DNA of 51,972 nucleotides from Actinomycetota bacterium (GCA_019348355.1 JAHWJP010000005.1:1-51972); one strand, 5' to 3'. Shown: positions 24,420 to 33,805, counted from the stretch's first letter. Made by a program: numbers and translations. The notes: generated from the sequence alone by a model not told the origin.

Positions 24420-26250
24420 GGAAGCGGGTCGCCTGGAGGCTGAACATCCGGGCGTACGTGCCGCCGTCTCGTACCAGCTCGTCGTGACTGCCCTGCTCGA
24501 CCACCCGGCCCCGGTCCAGCACGCAGATCCGGTCGGCGTGGCGGACAGTCGAGAACCGATGCGAGATCAGCAGGGTCGTGACCCTCCGGATCCCCCCGAC
24601 TCCGTCCCCGCCCGACCGCAGGCGCAAGAGGTGCTCGAACAGCTCGGTTTCGGCTCGGACATCGAGGTTGGCCGTGGGCTCGTCGAGGGCCAGGACCCCC
24701 GCCCCCGCGTCGACCGCGAGCAGGGCGCGGGCAAGGGCCAGCCGCTGCCACTGCCCGCCGGACAGATCTGTGCCGTCGGTGTAGCCGCGGGCCAGGACGG
24801 TGTCCCACGCCTTCGGCAGATCTTCGACGAGGTCGAGCGCACCGGCTCGCCCGGCTGCCTTCGCCAACGCGCTCCGGTCACCCAGTCGAGACACGCGTCC
24901 GAATCCGATGTTGGCCGTGACCGGGAGCTCGTAGTGGACGAAGTCCTGGAAGATGACCGCCAGCCTGGAGCGCCACGACGCCAGGTCCACGTCCCGCAGG
25001 TCGATGCCGTCCACGAGGATGCGACCGGAGGACGGCTCGTAGAGCCTGGCCAGCAACTTCACGAGCGTCGTCTTCCCAGCGCCGTTTCCACCAACGATGG
25101 CAAGCGACGTGCCCGCTGGGATCTCGAGGTCGAGGTGCTCGAAAACCGCTCGGCCGTCCGGGTAGTCGAAGCAGACGCCCTCGAAGCAGATGGCGTGCTG
25201 CGGCAGGTTGTCACCGCTGCGGTCGCCAGCCGGTTCGAGCACCTGGGCCGCGGCGGAGCGCTGGTCCAGCGCGGCCAGGGCCGGGATCGTGGCCGTACCG
25301 AAGTCGATCTGGTACTCCTCGAATCCGATACCTCCCAGAGCGAGCAGCAGCAGCGAGGCCTGCAGGAGGACGGTGAGCGTCCCGAGGTCGATGCGCCCGT
25401 CGAGCGCCGCTTGTCCGATGAGAAAAAAGGCCGTGGCGTTCAGCGGCACCATCAGGACGTAGTAGGTGCTCTGCCGTCGGCGAGCTCGCTGCCGCCGGGC
25501 CGACATGGCGTCGGTGACCGCGCGCCAGACCAGGGTGTGCCGGGTTCGCAGCCAGCCGCCCAGGCCGAAGAGGCGGGTCTCCTTGGCCGCTGGCGGCTCG
25601 ACCACCAGACCACTGAGATAGCCGGCCCGGCGGTAGCGGGGCAGATGCCCGTCGAAGGCTCTTGCAAGGGCGAGGCTCTCGTGTCGGTGCGCTCTGCGGT
25701 AGACGAGCGTGCCGACGAGCATGACGACCGCCAGCCAGAGCGAGAAGCGGGCGATGAGCACGGCGGCGGCCACGCCCTGGGCGTAGCGCACCACCAGGCC
25801 GATGCTCCCCACCGCTGCCCCGCCGGGCGTCGCCGGCCGGAACGGCCCTGCACGTGCGGTGGCCAGCGTCAACAGGTCCCGGACGGCCGGCTCTTCCAGG
25901 AACGCGATACCCGCAGGCCGGCTCGTGGCCGTCATGGCTCGGACCCGCAGGTGCCCGTCGATGCGGCTGGCTGCCCGGTAGACCGCAACGCTACGAACCG
26001 GCTCGACCACCTGCTGAACGGCAAGCAGTGCGGCGAGCAAGGCAAGCGGGCCCAGCACGTCGCTGACGCCCGACGCGGTGGAGACGCGACCGATCAGCCG
26101 CCCGGTGGTGACGATGATGGCGAGGGGGAGGACGGCGTCCACGACTGCTCCCGCCACCACGCCAGCGACAACCCCTCGGCCGGCATGCGGGAGCAACTGC
26201 GCGAGATCGCGCCACCGAGCCGGGGAAGCACCGGTCTCGGCCGAGGTCAC
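24412..26250 (-). CDS. ABC exporter half-transporter (permease plus ATPase), first of a pair
   Basis: A 612-residue ABC half-transporter. The permease part includes GVVAGVVAGAVVDAVLPLAI, ALLAALLAVQQVVEPVRSVA and LWLAVVMLVGTLVYRRAH. The ATPase part has Walker A IVGGNGAGKTTLVKLL, Q-loop LAVIFQDFVHYELPV, signature LSGGQWQRLALARALL, Walker B AGVLALDEPTANLD and LISHRFSTVRHAD. The start is set at GTG 26250 (VTSAETGASPARW); TTG at 26286 is possible. The two half-transporters differ in signature sequence, as often in asymmetric heterodimeric exporters. The substrate cannot be deduced. It begins 69 bases after the acyltransferase gene stop on the same strand. Confidence 0.88.
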   Translation of the reverse strand: MTSAETGASPARWRDLAQLLPHAGRGVVAGVVAGAVVDAVLPLAIIVTTGRLIGRVSTASGVSDVLGPLALLAALLAVQQVVEPVRSVAVYRAASRIDGHLRVRAMTATSRPAGIAFLEEPAVRDLLTLATARAGPFRPATPGGAAVGSIGLVVRYAQGVAAAVLIARFSLWLAVVMLVGTLVYRRAHRHESLALARAFDGHLPRYRRAGYLSGLVVEPPAAKETRLFGLGGWLRTRHTLVWRAVTDAMSARRQRARRRQSTYYVLMVPLNATAFFLIGQAALDGRIDLGTLTVLLQASLLLLALGGIGFEEYQIDFGTATIPALAALDQRSAAAQVLEPAGDRSGDNLPQHAICFEGVCFDYPDGRAVFEHLDLEIPAGTSLAIVGGNGAGKTTLVKLLARLYEPSSGRILVDGIDLRDVDLASWRSRLAVIFQDFVHYELPVTANIGFGRVSRLGDRSALAKAAGRAGALDLVEDLPKAWDTVLARGYTDGTDLSGGQWQRLALARALLAVDAGAGVLALDEPTANLDVRAETELFEHLLRLRSGGDGVGGIRRVTTLLISHRFSTVRHADRICVLDRGRVVEQGSHDELVRDGGTYARMFSLQATRFHE

Positions 26251-26319
26251 GGGGCGGATCCTCGCGCCCGGCCGGCTCGGTGGCAAAGGCGTTCCACCAA
26301 GCGCCCCGCCCCTCCCTGA

Positions 26320-27147
26320 TCAGGTGGCGTGGTTTCGCCCCTCGAGCGGGTCCTTTCTCGCCAGATGATCAGGCAGGGCCCGCTTGCGGCTGGGCTTGGG
26401 CGGGTTCTCCCCCCGGCCGGCGTGGGGTGGGGCCGGTTCGCCGCGCAGCACGACGAGCTCGGCGACCAGGGCGTCCATCACGAGGTCCGCGCCGGCCCGC
26501 AGCTGGGCCGCCGTCGCGTCCGAGGCACAGGTCACGCCGAGCAGCGCCCGCAGGTGCAGCGGAGCGCCGAGCCGCACGTCGACCCGGGGGCGGGTCAGCG
26601 GCGACAGCAGGGCTTTCCACCGCGTGCCCTCCTCCCCGACGAACAGGTGCGTTCCCCACTGCGCGAGCGGGACCACCGGCGCGCCGGTGTCCAACGCGAG
26701 CCGCACGACGCCGGTCTTGCCGCGCGCCGGCCAGCCGTCCGGGTGCCGGGTGATGGCGCCCTCGGGGTAGAGCCCTACGCACTGACCGGCGTCGAGGGCG
26801 GCGCGCGCCGGTCCGAGCGCGGTGGAGGGGTCGACACCGCGCCGGTCGACCGGGATGTAGCCGACGGCACGCAACAGCGACCCGAGCACCGGGGCCCGGA
26901 ACAGCCCTGCCGTGCCGAGCATCCGGATCCGCCGGCCGTACCTCGCGACTGCCGCGCCCAGGATGAAGGCGTCGGCGAGCGACAGATGGTTGCCGACCAC
27001 GATCACAGCACCGGTCCTCGGCAGGTCGCCGACCTGGGTGCGGCGGGTGAGCACGTGCAGTAGGAACCGGACCGTCCGCAGCAGCACCCGGTAGAGACGC
27101 TCCGAAGGCCGGCCAGCGGTTGGCGGCGCCGCCGCAGCGCCGTTCAT
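26320..27147 (-). CDS. 1-acyl-sn-glycerol-3-phosphate acyltransferase family protein (PlsC-like)
   Basis: A 275-residue membrane-associated acyltransferase that would transfer an acyl chain to lysophosphatidate or a related acceptor. Motif I is NHLSLAD (H-x4-D), motif II/III GYIPVDRRGVDPSTALGPAR and CVGLYPEGAI, motif IV TGAPVVPLAQWG. A hydrophobic segment (LLRTVRFLLHVL) precedes the catalytic block, and the C-terminus is Pro/Arg-rich. The ATG at 27147 overlaps the stop of the upstream MFS gene by ATGA, so both are one transcript. A second, more divergent family member lies at 40853-41752. The substrate is undetermined. Confidence 0.85.
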   Translation of the reverse strand: MNGAAAAPPTAGRPSERLYRVLLRTVRFLLHVLTRRTQVGDLPRTGAVIVVGNHLSLADAFILGAAVARYGRRIRMLGTAGLFRAPVLGSLLRAVGYIPVDRRGVDPSTALGPARAALDAGQCVGLYPEGAITRHPDGWPARGKTGVVRLALDTGAPVVPLAQWGTHLFVGEEGTRWKALLSPLTRPRVDVRLGAPLHLRALLGVTCASDATAAQLRAGADLVMDALVAELVVLRGEPAPPHAGRGENPPKPSRKRALPDHLARKDPLEGRNHAT

Positions 27148-28565
27148 GCGGGCCGTTCCGAGGTTCGAACGGCGGGCTCGGCGGGGTCGCCGCCCTCCTC
27201 GACCTCGCGGGCCGCAGCGATCGCCCGGTCGGTGTCGGTGGCGGCCAGCAGCAGGCCGCCGGCCACGAACAGCACCAAGAGGGACAGCAGGGCGCTGCGG
27301 TAGGAGCCGGTGACGTCGAGGACGATCGCGAACAGCAGCGTGCCGATCCACGCTGTGCCCCGCTCCGCCAGCTCGTAGAAGCCGAAGAAGCTGGCCTGCC
27401 GGGAGGCGGGCGTCATCGAGGAGAACAGCGACCGGGCCAGGGACTGCGAACCACCGAGCACGAGCGCGATGAAGACGCCGAGGACGTACGCCGCTCCCGT
27501 CCCGTCCAGCGCCGCCACGGCGTAGACGACGATCCCGGTCCAGACGACCAGGGTCAGCAGCAGGGTCGACTTCGCGCCGATCCGGGCGGCGAGCCGAGCC
27601 GAGCCGGCAGCGCCGAAGACCGCGACCACCTGGATGAGCAGGATCAGCTGCAGCAGGAACGGGGTCGCGTCTTCCTCCGGAAGGCCCTTCGCGACGAACA
27701 ACTCGTTGGTCAGCACCACCGCCGACAGCGCGACGACGGCCTGGATCGCGTCGTTGAACAGCAGGAACGCCAGCAGGTAGCGGGCCGTCCCCGGCAATGC
27801 CCGAAGGGCTGCGAAGGACCCCTTCAACTGGCGCAGCGTGCTGGTGACCTGCCGGCGCAGCGTCTCGTCGGTCTCGGCCCCGTCGTAGCCGGGCAGCTGC
27901 TGCACCGCGTCGAGGCGGCGCACCGCGATCACCCCGAGGGCTGCCCACCACACCGCCGAAAGCCCGATCGCAAGGCGCACCGCCGTACCGCGACCGATGC
28001 CGAGCGGCTCGGCCGCCGTGACCAGGCCCAGCGAGACAGCCAGCACGAAAGCGCCGCCCGCGTAGCCGAAGGCGAAGCCGCGGGCCGAAACCCGGTCGCG
28101 GTCCGGGAGCTCGGCCACGTCGGCGAGGTAGGCGTTGTAGGCCAGGATCGCGGCGCCGAAGGCGAGGTTGGCAACGACGAAGGCGAGCAGTCCCAGGACG
28201 ACCGCGCCGCTGGGGACGACGGCGAGGGCCACGGCCGCGGCAGACCCGATGCCGGTCGCGAGGACCAGTAACCGGCGCTTGGCGGTCGGTCGGTCGGCCA
28301 GCGCTCCCAGCACCGGCAGGGCCAGCACCTGGAGCAGCACGGACAGGCTGACGGCGTACGCGAACAGCGACTCGGCCCGCGGGTTCAGCAGGAGCAGCGA
28401 CACCCGACCGTCCGGCCCCGCGGCGTCTCTGGCCAGCGCCGTGAGGAACGGGCCACCGACAGCGGTGACCACCGTCGTGACGAAGGCAGAGTTCGCGACG
28501 TCGTAGAGCGTGAAGCCGGACACGGCGCGGCGGCGGACCGCGTCCGGCTCGGTGGTGGTCGTCAC
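27144..28565 (-). CDS. MFS transporter of the UMF1 (Atg22-like) type
   Basis: A 473-residue, roughly 12-helix transporter. The N-terminal block [20 protein letters not shown] corresponds to the 'YDWANSA' signature of the UMF1/Atg22-like branch, followed by [20 protein letters not shown] with the usual GxLaDR loop. Further helices include [20 protein letters not shown] and [23 protein letters not shown]1 proteins of bacteria have no firmly assigned substrate; amino acids are suggested by the yeast relative. GTG 28565 is used because a GGGAG site lies five bases upstream; ATG 28577 is the alternative. It is divergent from the cold-shock gene and coupled to the PlsC-like gene. Confidence 0.82.
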   Translation of the reverse strand: MTTTTEPDAVRRRAVSGFTLYDVANSAFVTTVVTAVGGPFLTALARDAAGPDGRVSLLLLNPRAESLFAYAVSLSVLLQVLALPVLGALADRPTAKRRLLVLATGIGSAAAVALAVVPSGAVVLGLLAFVVANLAFGAAILAYNAYLADVAELPDRDRVSARGFAFGYAGGAFVLAVSLGLVTAAEPLGIGRGTAVRLAIGLSAVWWAALGVIAVRRLDAVQQLPGYDGAETDETLRRQVTSTLRQLKGSFAALRALPGTARYLLAFLLFNDAIQAVVALSAVVLTNELFVAKGLPEEDATPFLLQLILLIQVVAVFGAAGSARLAARIGAKSTLLLTLVVWTGIVVYAVAALDGTGAAYVLGVFIALVLGGSQSLARSLFSSMTPASRQASFFGFYELAERGTAWIGTLLFAIVLDVTGSYRSALLSLLVLFVAGGLLLAATDTDRAIAAAREVEEGGDPAEPAVRTSERPA

Positions 28566-28703
28566 GGGAGCTCCCATTCGCTGCGCGGGGTAAGGCGTCG
28601 GCAGGTGGGGCGGGTGCCCGCCCTGACAACATCCAACAGGGCCAGGGGGTGGCGCGTGAGCAGGACTACGCAGATGCGCCTGTCCCGAGGTGGTGGGAGC
28701 GTG

Positions 28704-28855
28704 TACCGTGGTCTGCGGTTGAAGTTGCACCTCTTCGCTCGTGTTCATCAACGCCCGCGGACGTGTGTTCGCGGGCGTTCTTGCGTCTGTCGAGAGCTTC
28801 GACTCCCGGGTTCGCGCACAGTGCGCGCCCCGACAGTCTTGAAGGAGACAGCAAC
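28704..28855 (+). promoter_or_regulatory. Promoter and structured 5' leader of the cold-shock gene
   Basis: TACCGT at 28704-28709 is a good -10 and predicts a leader of roughly 140 bases before the ATG at 28856. The leader holds a perfect 10-bp hairpin (28750-28759 with 28770-28779, 10-base loop) followed by TTCTT. A smaller inverted repeat lies at 28788-28802 and a GAAGGAGA ribosome site at about 28841-28848. Long structured leaders are a known control device of cspA-type genes, where temperature-dependent refolding exposes the ribosome site; whether this leader works that way is inference. Confidence 0.5.
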
Positions 28856-29059
28856 ATGGCTCAGGGTTCTGTGAAGTGGTTCAACGCCGAGAAGGGCTTC
28901 GGCTTCATCGCTCAGGACGGCGGCGGCGCCGACGTCTTCGTGCACTTCTCCGCGATCGCCACGGACGGCTACAAGTCCCTCGACGAGAACCAGCGCGTCG
29001 AGTTCGACATCACGCAGGGCCCGAAGGGCCCGCAGGCGGAGAACGTCCGCCCGCAGTAG
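28856..29059 (+). CDS. Cold-shock protein (CspA family)
   Basis: A 67-residue single cold-shock domain. It starts [20 protein letters not shown], with RNP1 KGFGFIA and RNP2 VFVHF, then [20 protein letters not shown]. CspA proteins bind single-stranded RNA and DNA and melt RNA secondary structure; in actinobacteria they are abundant at normal temperature too. The ATG follows GAAGGAGA. It is a single-gene transcript: a strong hairpin terminator starts 14 bases past the stop. Confidence 0.96.
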   Translation: MAQGSVKWFNAEKGFGFIAQDGGGADVFVHFSAIATDGYKSLDENQRVEFDITQGPKGPQAENVRPQ

Positions 29060-29073
29060 CGCGTTCGCTCGAC

Positions 29074-29110
29074 CGAAGGCCCGGCCCCTTTCGAGGGAGC
29101 CGGGCCTTCG
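29074..29110 (+). terminator. Hairpin terminator of the cold-shock gene
   Basis: A 12-bp perfect GC-rich stem (29074-29085 with 29099-29110), extended by three more pairs past a bulged A, closes on a TTTCGA loop. There is no T tract after it, which is common for actinobacterial terminators. Confidence 0.7.
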
Positions 29111-29213
29111 TGCGCCAGCCGGGACGCCGAAGTCGGACCCGACCGTGGGGCAGACTGAGACCGACAGCACGGCGACGGACCCTCGCCATCTCCGAGCGGA
29201 AGCAGGTGAGCGC

Positions 29214-29636
29214 GTGGAAGACACCATCGCCCCCGAGACGCAAGCGGCCGTGAACGCGGCTCTGACCCGGGTGCACGCCACGGTCGATGCGGACAGCGAC
29301 CTGGTCTTCGGCGACGTCGTCGAGTCCGTCGCCGGCGACTGTCCGCTCGAGGTCGCGGTGCTGCTGTGCGTCCAGAGCATGGACTTCGTCCCGGACACGG
29401 TGCGCCGTCGCGTCTTCGAGGCCGACAACGCCGAGACGATCGCGGCGAACGCCCTGGTCGTCGCCGAGCGGGACGCCGCCGAGAACAAGGCCCGGCAGCG
29501 CTCGGCGAAGGCGGCCGCCACCCGCGCGGCCACCCTCGCCAAGGAGGCCGCCGTCGAGAAGGCCGCCCTCAAGTCGCAGACCTGTCCCAGGTGCTTCCAG
29601 GTCCGCGCCGCCTCCGGCGTGTGCGGCTGCGACTAG
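29214..29636 (+). CDS. Small protein with C-terminal zinc-ribbon cysteines, function unknown
   Basis: A 140-residue protein from GTG 29214 (AGGTGAG ribosome site upstream); GTG 29145 in the same frame would add 23 residues. It has a helical N-terminal region (ETQAAVNAALTRVHATVDAD; LEVAVLLCVQSMDFVPDTVR), then a very Ala/Arg/Lys-rich helix (ARQRSAKAAATRAATLAKEA). The end is CPRCFQVRAASGVCGC, a C-x2-C-x9-C-x-C zinc-ribbon-like motif. The basic helix plus zinc ribbon suggests nucleic-acid or ribosome binding, which is inference. I do not recognise the family. It lies 25 bases upstream of the ABM gene and probably shares its transcript. Confidence 0.65.
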   Translation: MEDTIAPETQAAVNAALTRVHATVDADSDLVFGDVVESVAGDCPLEVAVLLCVQSMDFVPDTVRRRVFEADNAETIAANALVVAERDAAENKARQRSAKAAATRAATLAKEAAVEKAALKSQTCPRCFQVRAASGVCGCD

Positions 29637-29661
29637 AGACCCGACGAAAGGGAACCCACAC

Positions 29662-29958
29662 ATGAGCATCACCTGCGGACTGCTCGCCCTGCTCGAGGCC
29701 AAGCCCGGCAAGGGAGAGGAGCTCGCCGCCTTCCTGTCGGCAGGGCGTGAGCTCGCTGTCGCGGAGGAAGGCACCGTCACCTGGTACGCCTTTGCGATCA
29801 GCGACACGACGTACGGCATCTTCGACACCTTTGCGGACGAGGACGGCAGGCAGGCGCACCTGAACGGTCAGATCCCCGCCGCCCTGGGTCAGGTCGCCGA
29901 GGACCTGCTCGCGGCGGCACCTGACATCCGTCCCGTGGACGTCCTCGCCGTCACCTGA
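29662..29958 (+). CDS. Antibiotic biosynthesis monooxygenase (ABM) domain protein
   Basis: A 98-residue single ABM-fold protein, a dimeric ferredoxin-like barrel. It shows LLALLEAKPGKGEELAAFLS, the EEGTVTWYAFAISDTTYGIF strand pair and DEDGRQAHLNGQIPAALG. Related small proteins are heme-degrading, quinone-forming or simply quinol/stress-related; no catalytic identity can be given from the sequence. The ATG follows GAAAGGGA. Its 3' end overlaps that of the convergent HelD-type gene by eight bases. Confidence 0.85.
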   Translation: MSITCGLLALLEAKPGKGEELAAFLSAGRELAVAEEGTVTWYAFAISDTTYGIFDTFADEDGRQAHLNGQIPAALGQVAEDLLAAAPDIRPVDVLAVT

Positions 29959-32143
29959 GCTGTTCGACCCGCAGCAGCGACTCCAGCGGCTCGTTCGCCA
30001 CGACGACGAGCCGCTGGGTGGCGCGGGTCAGGGCGACGTAGAGGCTGCGCAGGCCGGCTACCGGATGGCGTGCCTCCTCGACGATGCCGTGCGGGTCGAG
30101 CACGACGCAGCCGTCGTACTCGAGCCCCTTCACCTGCCACGGATCGACCGCCGAAACCCGCGGATCCCTCGGTAGCAGATCGCGAACGTGATCGACGAGC
30201 CGATGCGGCGCCACCACCCCGACGGTGCCGCCGACCTGATCGAGCAGCGCCTCCACGACACCGCGCAGCTCGGTCAGCGCAGCACCCACGACGAGGAGCG
30301 GCTCGATGCCGGTGCTGCGAACAGCCGCCGGCGGGCGCAGATCGGGGTCGATCCGGGCGAGCAGGCGGGCTGCGAGTGCGGCAACCTCGGTGCTGGTGCG
30401 GTAATTCGTGGTGAGCTCGACCTGCCGGAGCCGGCTCCTGCCGAGCACGAGGGCCAGCGCGTCCTGGATCTCCCGCACGTCGGGCCAGGCCGACTGCACC
30501 CAGTCGCCGACCACGGTCCAGGTCGCGCCGCGAGCCCGCCGGCCGAGCATCCGCCACTGCATCGGCGTGACGTCCTGCGCCTCGTCGACGACCACATGCG
30601 CGTACGTCCGGTAGTCGCGCTCCTCCGCGAGCTTGCGGGCGGCGCTGCGGTTGCGGTCGGCGAACGTCGTGACCTCCGACTCGCGGGCGAGCTCGTCGAG
30701 CTCGGCCAGCTCGTCCCAGCCGTCGTCCTCGGCGTCGAGCTCGACCGGAGCGGCCCCGAGCAGCTCGGCGAGCTCGTCGTACAGCGCGGCATCAGCCGCG
30801 GTCAGCGGCGCACCGTCGGCCCAGGAGACCGACAGCGCCGAGATCTCCTCGTCCGAGAGCAGTCCCACCGCCAACTCGCCCAGCGGTAGCTCGCCGGCAC
30901 GCAGGCTGGTCAGCAGCGGCCAGGGGAGCAGGACCGGCCAGGCGGTGTCGAGCGCCGCGCGAAAGGCCGGGTCGACGGCGAGCCACGCCAGGAAGTCGCC
31001 ATGGTCGTCGACTTCCACCCTGGCCGCCTGCGGGCGTCGCTGCCAGGCCCGCCAGGCCAGCTCCGACAGCGCCGCCGAGAAGGCGGCTCGCCCGCTGTTG
31101 TGGCTGCGCGCGGAGCGCAGCACCTGCGAGCGGCGGCGGGCGATGTCGCCGCCGCGCACCACGACCGACGCTCCCCAACGGTCGATCTCCAGGTCCGCCA
31201 GCCGCCGGGCGCCGCCGAGGGAACGGATGATCGCCCGCAGCAGCTCGGCCATCCGCGCCGAGCCCTTCACGGCGACCGCCTCGGGTCCGTCGTGACCGGT
31301 CACGGTGACGCCGCGGGGCAAGTCCGGCAGGTCGGCGAGGCTCGCCAGCCGTACGCTCGTCTCCCCCAGCGCGGGCAGCACCGCGCCGATGTAGTCGACG
31401 AAGACCGGCGACGGACCGACGACGAGAACGCCTCGTCTGGAATACCACTCGCGTCGTGCGTACATCAGGTACGCGACCCGGTGCAGTGCCACGGCGGTCT
31501 TGCCTGTGCCCGGGCCACCGGTGACGACAAGGGCCCCATCGTCGGGCGCTCGTACGGCCTCGTCCTGCTCCCGCTGAATCGTCGCCACGATGTCGCGCAT
31601 GCGGCCGGTGCGTTCGCGCGAGATCGCCGCGAGAAAAGCGCCGTCGCCGACGACGACCGTGCCGTCGAGCTGGTCCTGGGCGGTGGCGTCGAGCAGCTCG
31701 TCATCGACGCCGACCACCCTGTCGCGGCGGCAAGAGATGGCACGACGGCGGACGACCCCGAGCGGGTCGGCCGCCGTCGCCCGGTAGAACGCCGCGGCCG
31801 CGGGCGCCCGCCAGTCGAGCACGATCGGCTCCTGGCCGTCGGTGCGCAGGCCCATCCGGCCGACGTGGTGCACCGTCCCGTCGTCGCGGTCGAGTCGCCC
31901 GAAAAGCAGGCCCTCCCCGGCCGTGTCGAGGTCGGCCCGGCGGTTGGCGGCGGCCTGCGCGGCGACGTCCCGCTCGTACACCGCCTGGGGCGATCCGCCG
32001 GTCGGACGCATGCTCTCGCTCTCGCGCAGCACCGCCTCGCCGCGCAGCACCTCGAGCCGGGCGAGGGCCCGGTCGAGGACGGCCTGCTCCCGGGCGAGCT
32101 CGAGCGCAAGCTCGCACGTCGAGGTCGCGGGGTTCGCAGTCAC
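29951..32143 (-). CDS. HelD/HelR-type UvrD-like ATPase, RNA polymerase recycling factor
   Basis: A 730-residue SF1 (UvrD-like) ATPase. The N-terminal 200 residues form the HelD-type coiled coil and arm (ELALELAREQAVLDRALARL; FGRLDRDDGTVHHVGRMGLR; VLDWRAPAAAAFYRATAADP). Then come Walker A VVTGGPGTGKTAVALHRVAY, Walker B VVDEAQDVTPMQWRML, TTNYRTSTEVA and VALTRATQRLVVV. This is the architecture of actinobacterial class II HelD, which pulls apart stalled RNA polymerase-DNA complexes; some members (HelR) protect polymerase from rifampicin. Whether this one does so cannot be read here. GTG 32143 is the start. It is divergent from the GH13 gene. Confidence 0.85.
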   Translation of the reverse strand: MTANPATSTCELALELAREQAVLDRALARLEVLRGEAVLRESESMRPTGGSPQAVYERDVAAQAAANRRADLDTAGEGLLFGRLDRDDGTVHHVGRMGLRTDGQEPIVLDWRAPAAAAFYRATAADPLGVVRRRAISCRRDRVVGVDDELLDATAQDQLDGTVVVGDGAFLAAISRERTGRMRDIVATIQREQDEAVRAPDDGALVVTGGPGTGKTAVALHRVAYLMYARREWYSRRGVLVVGPSPVFVDYIGAVLPALGETSVRLASLADLPDLPRGVTVTGHDGPEAVAVKGSARMAELLRAIIRSLGGARRLADLEIDRWGASVVVRGGDIARRRSQVLRSARSHNSGRAAFSAALSELAWRAWQRRPQAARVEVDDHGDFLAWLAVDPAFRAALDTAWPVLLPWPLLTSLRAGELPLGELAVGLLSDEEISALSVSWADGAPLTAADAALYDELAELLGAAPVELDAEDDGWDELAELDELARESEVTTFADRNRSAARKLAEERDYRTYAHVVVDEAQDVTPMQWRMLGRRARGATWTVVGDWVQSAWPDVREIQDALALVLGRSRLRQVELTTNYRTSTEVAALAARLLARIDPDLRPPAAVRSTGIEPLLVVGAALTELRGVVEALLDQVGGTVGVVAPHRLVDHVRDLLPRDPRVSAVDPWQVKGLEYDGCVVLDPHGIVEEARHPVAGLRSLYVALTRATQRLVVVANEPLESLLRVEQLR

Positions 32144-32254
32144 CGCGACAGTCTGCCGGGGCGCGTCCCGGGCCGGGGGCGGGGCCCCCCTCGTCCGGTG
32201 CGCGCTGCGGGACGCCCGGTCGGATGCGCCGACGTCGTGCGGTTGAATCGTGGC

Positions 32255-33805
32255 GTGGTGCAGCCGTGGTGGCGGGACGCCGTCGTCTACGAGATTTACG
32301 TCCGTAGCTTCGCGGACAGTGACGGCGACGGCGTGGGCGATCTCGAAGGTGTCCGGTCACACCTGGACCACCTCGTCGACCTCGGCGTCGATGCCCTGTG
32401 GCTCACGCCGTTCTATCCCTCGCCGATGCACGACCACGGCTACGACGTCGCCGACTACGTCGACATCGAACCCGTCTTCGGCGACCTGGCCGCCTTCGAC
32501 CGCCTGCTGTCGGACGCTCACGAACGTGACCTGCGCGTCATCGTCGACCTGGTGCCGAACCACACCAGCAACGAGCACCCGTGGTTCCAGGCAGCGCTGG
32601 CCGGCGGGCCGGAACGACAGCAGTACGTCTTTCGGCCTGGCCGGGACGGCGGACCGCCCAACAACTGGACGTCGGTGTTCGGCGGCCCCGCGTGGACACT
32701 CGACAAGGACAGCGGTGAGTACTACCTGCACCTGTTCGACGCCACCCAGCCCGACCTCGAGTGGCGCAGTCCGGCGGTGCACGAGAAGTTCCGGACCATC
32801 CTTCGGACCTGGCTCGACCGGGGCGTCGACGGCTTCCGCATCGACGTGGCGCACGCCCTCTACAAGCACCCGGACCTCGCCGACGAGCCGGCCGCTCCCG
32901 TCGGTTCGATGATGGCCGCCGACCGCCCGGCGGTCTGGGACCAGCCCGAGGTCGTCGGCGTCTACGAGGACTGGCGACGCATCACCGACAGCTACACCGG
33001 CGACCGCATGATGGTCGGCGAGGTGTTCCTGCTCGACGCGCGCAAGGCGGCCCGCTACGTCGGTCCGTCCAGGTTGCAGCAGGCCTTCAACTTCTCGGTC
33101 GCCAAGGCGGATTGGGGGGCGCAGGCTCTGCGCGAGGTCGTGGACCGCGGGCTCGCCCTGTTCGACCCGCCGACCTGGGTCCTGTCCAACCACGACCTGC
33201 CCCGCCACACCACCCGCTTCGGCGGCGGGGAGACCGGTCGCCGCCGGGCTGTGGCCGCCACGGCGCTGCTGCTCGCGCTACCCGGCTCGACCTACCTCTA
33301 CCAGGGGGAGGAGCTGGGCCTCGAGGACGGCGACGTGCCGGCCGAGGCTCGGCAGGACCCGATCGCCCTGCGCAGCGGCCTGCCCGGTCGGGACGGATGC
33401 CGCACACCCATGCCCTGGGTGGCGCAGGACGTCGGACACGGCTTTACGACCGGGCGGCCGTGGCTGCCTTTCGGCGCCGACGCCTCGGAGCGGGCGGTGG
33501 ACGTGCAGCGACGGGACGAGACCGCGATGCTCGCCACCTACCGCCAGCTGCTCGTTGCTCGGCGGACCCTCCGACCCCACCTGGGAAATGCGGTGACGTG
33601 GCTGGACCCGGCGCCGGACGTCCTCGCTCTGCGCCGGGAAGGCGGCCTGGTGTGCGTGCTCAACACCTCAGAGCGTCCCGTCGAGGTCCCCTGCAGCGGC
33701 GACGTACTCGTCGCCACGCAAGCCGGCGCCTGCGTTGGCGACGGGTCCCTGACGGTGCCCCCCGTCAGCACCGTCTGGCTCCGGGAGGATCCCACCCATG
33801 CTTGA
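32255..33805 (+). CDS. GH13 alpha-glucosidase / oligo-1,6-glucosidase-like amylase
   Basis: A 516-residue cytoplasmic (no signal peptide) glycoside hydrolase family 13 enzyme. The TIM barrel begins WWRDAVVYEIYVRSFADSDG, and conserved regions are DLVPNHTSNEHPWF, GVDGFRIDVAH (nucleophile Asp about residue 197), MMVGEVFLLD (acid/base Glu about 257) and WVLSNHDLPRHTTRF (Asp about 314). A C-terminal beta domain follows. Such enzymes cleave alpha-1,4 or alpha-1,6 bonds of short malto-oligosaccharides or sucrose/trehalose-type sugars. GTG 32255 or 32258 is the likely start, with TTG 32243 possible. No sugar transporter is nearby. Confidence 0.9.
   Translation: MVQPWWRDAVVYEIYVRSFADSDGDGVGDLEGVRSHLDHLVDLGVDALWLTPFYPSPMHDHGYDVADYVDIEPVFGDLAAFDRLLSDAHERDLRVIVDLVPNHTSNEHPWFQAALAGGPERQQYVFRPGRDGGPPNNWTSVFGGPAWTLDKDSGEYYLHLFDATQPDLEWRSPAVHEKFRTILRTWLDRGVDGFRIDVAHALYKHPDLADEPAAPVGSMMAADRPAVWDQPEVVGVYEDWRRITDSYTGDRMMVGEVFLLDARKAARYVGPSRLQQAFNFSVAKADWGAQALREVVDRGLALFDPPTWVLSNHDLPRHTTRFGGGETGRRRAVAATALLLALPGSTYLYQGEELGLEDGDVPAEARQDPIALRSGLPGRDGCRTPMPWVAQDVGHGFTTGRPWLPFGADASERAVDVQRRDETAMLATYRQLLVARRTLRPHLGNAVTWLDPAPDVLALRREGGLVCVLNTSERPVEVPCSGDVLVATQAGACVGDGSLTVPPVSTVWLREDPTHA

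Noticed and set aside
26320-28632. Apparent 770-residue fusion of transporter and acyltransferase
   Set aside because: The first part is the MFS gene read out of frame; the acyltransferase starts at 27147.
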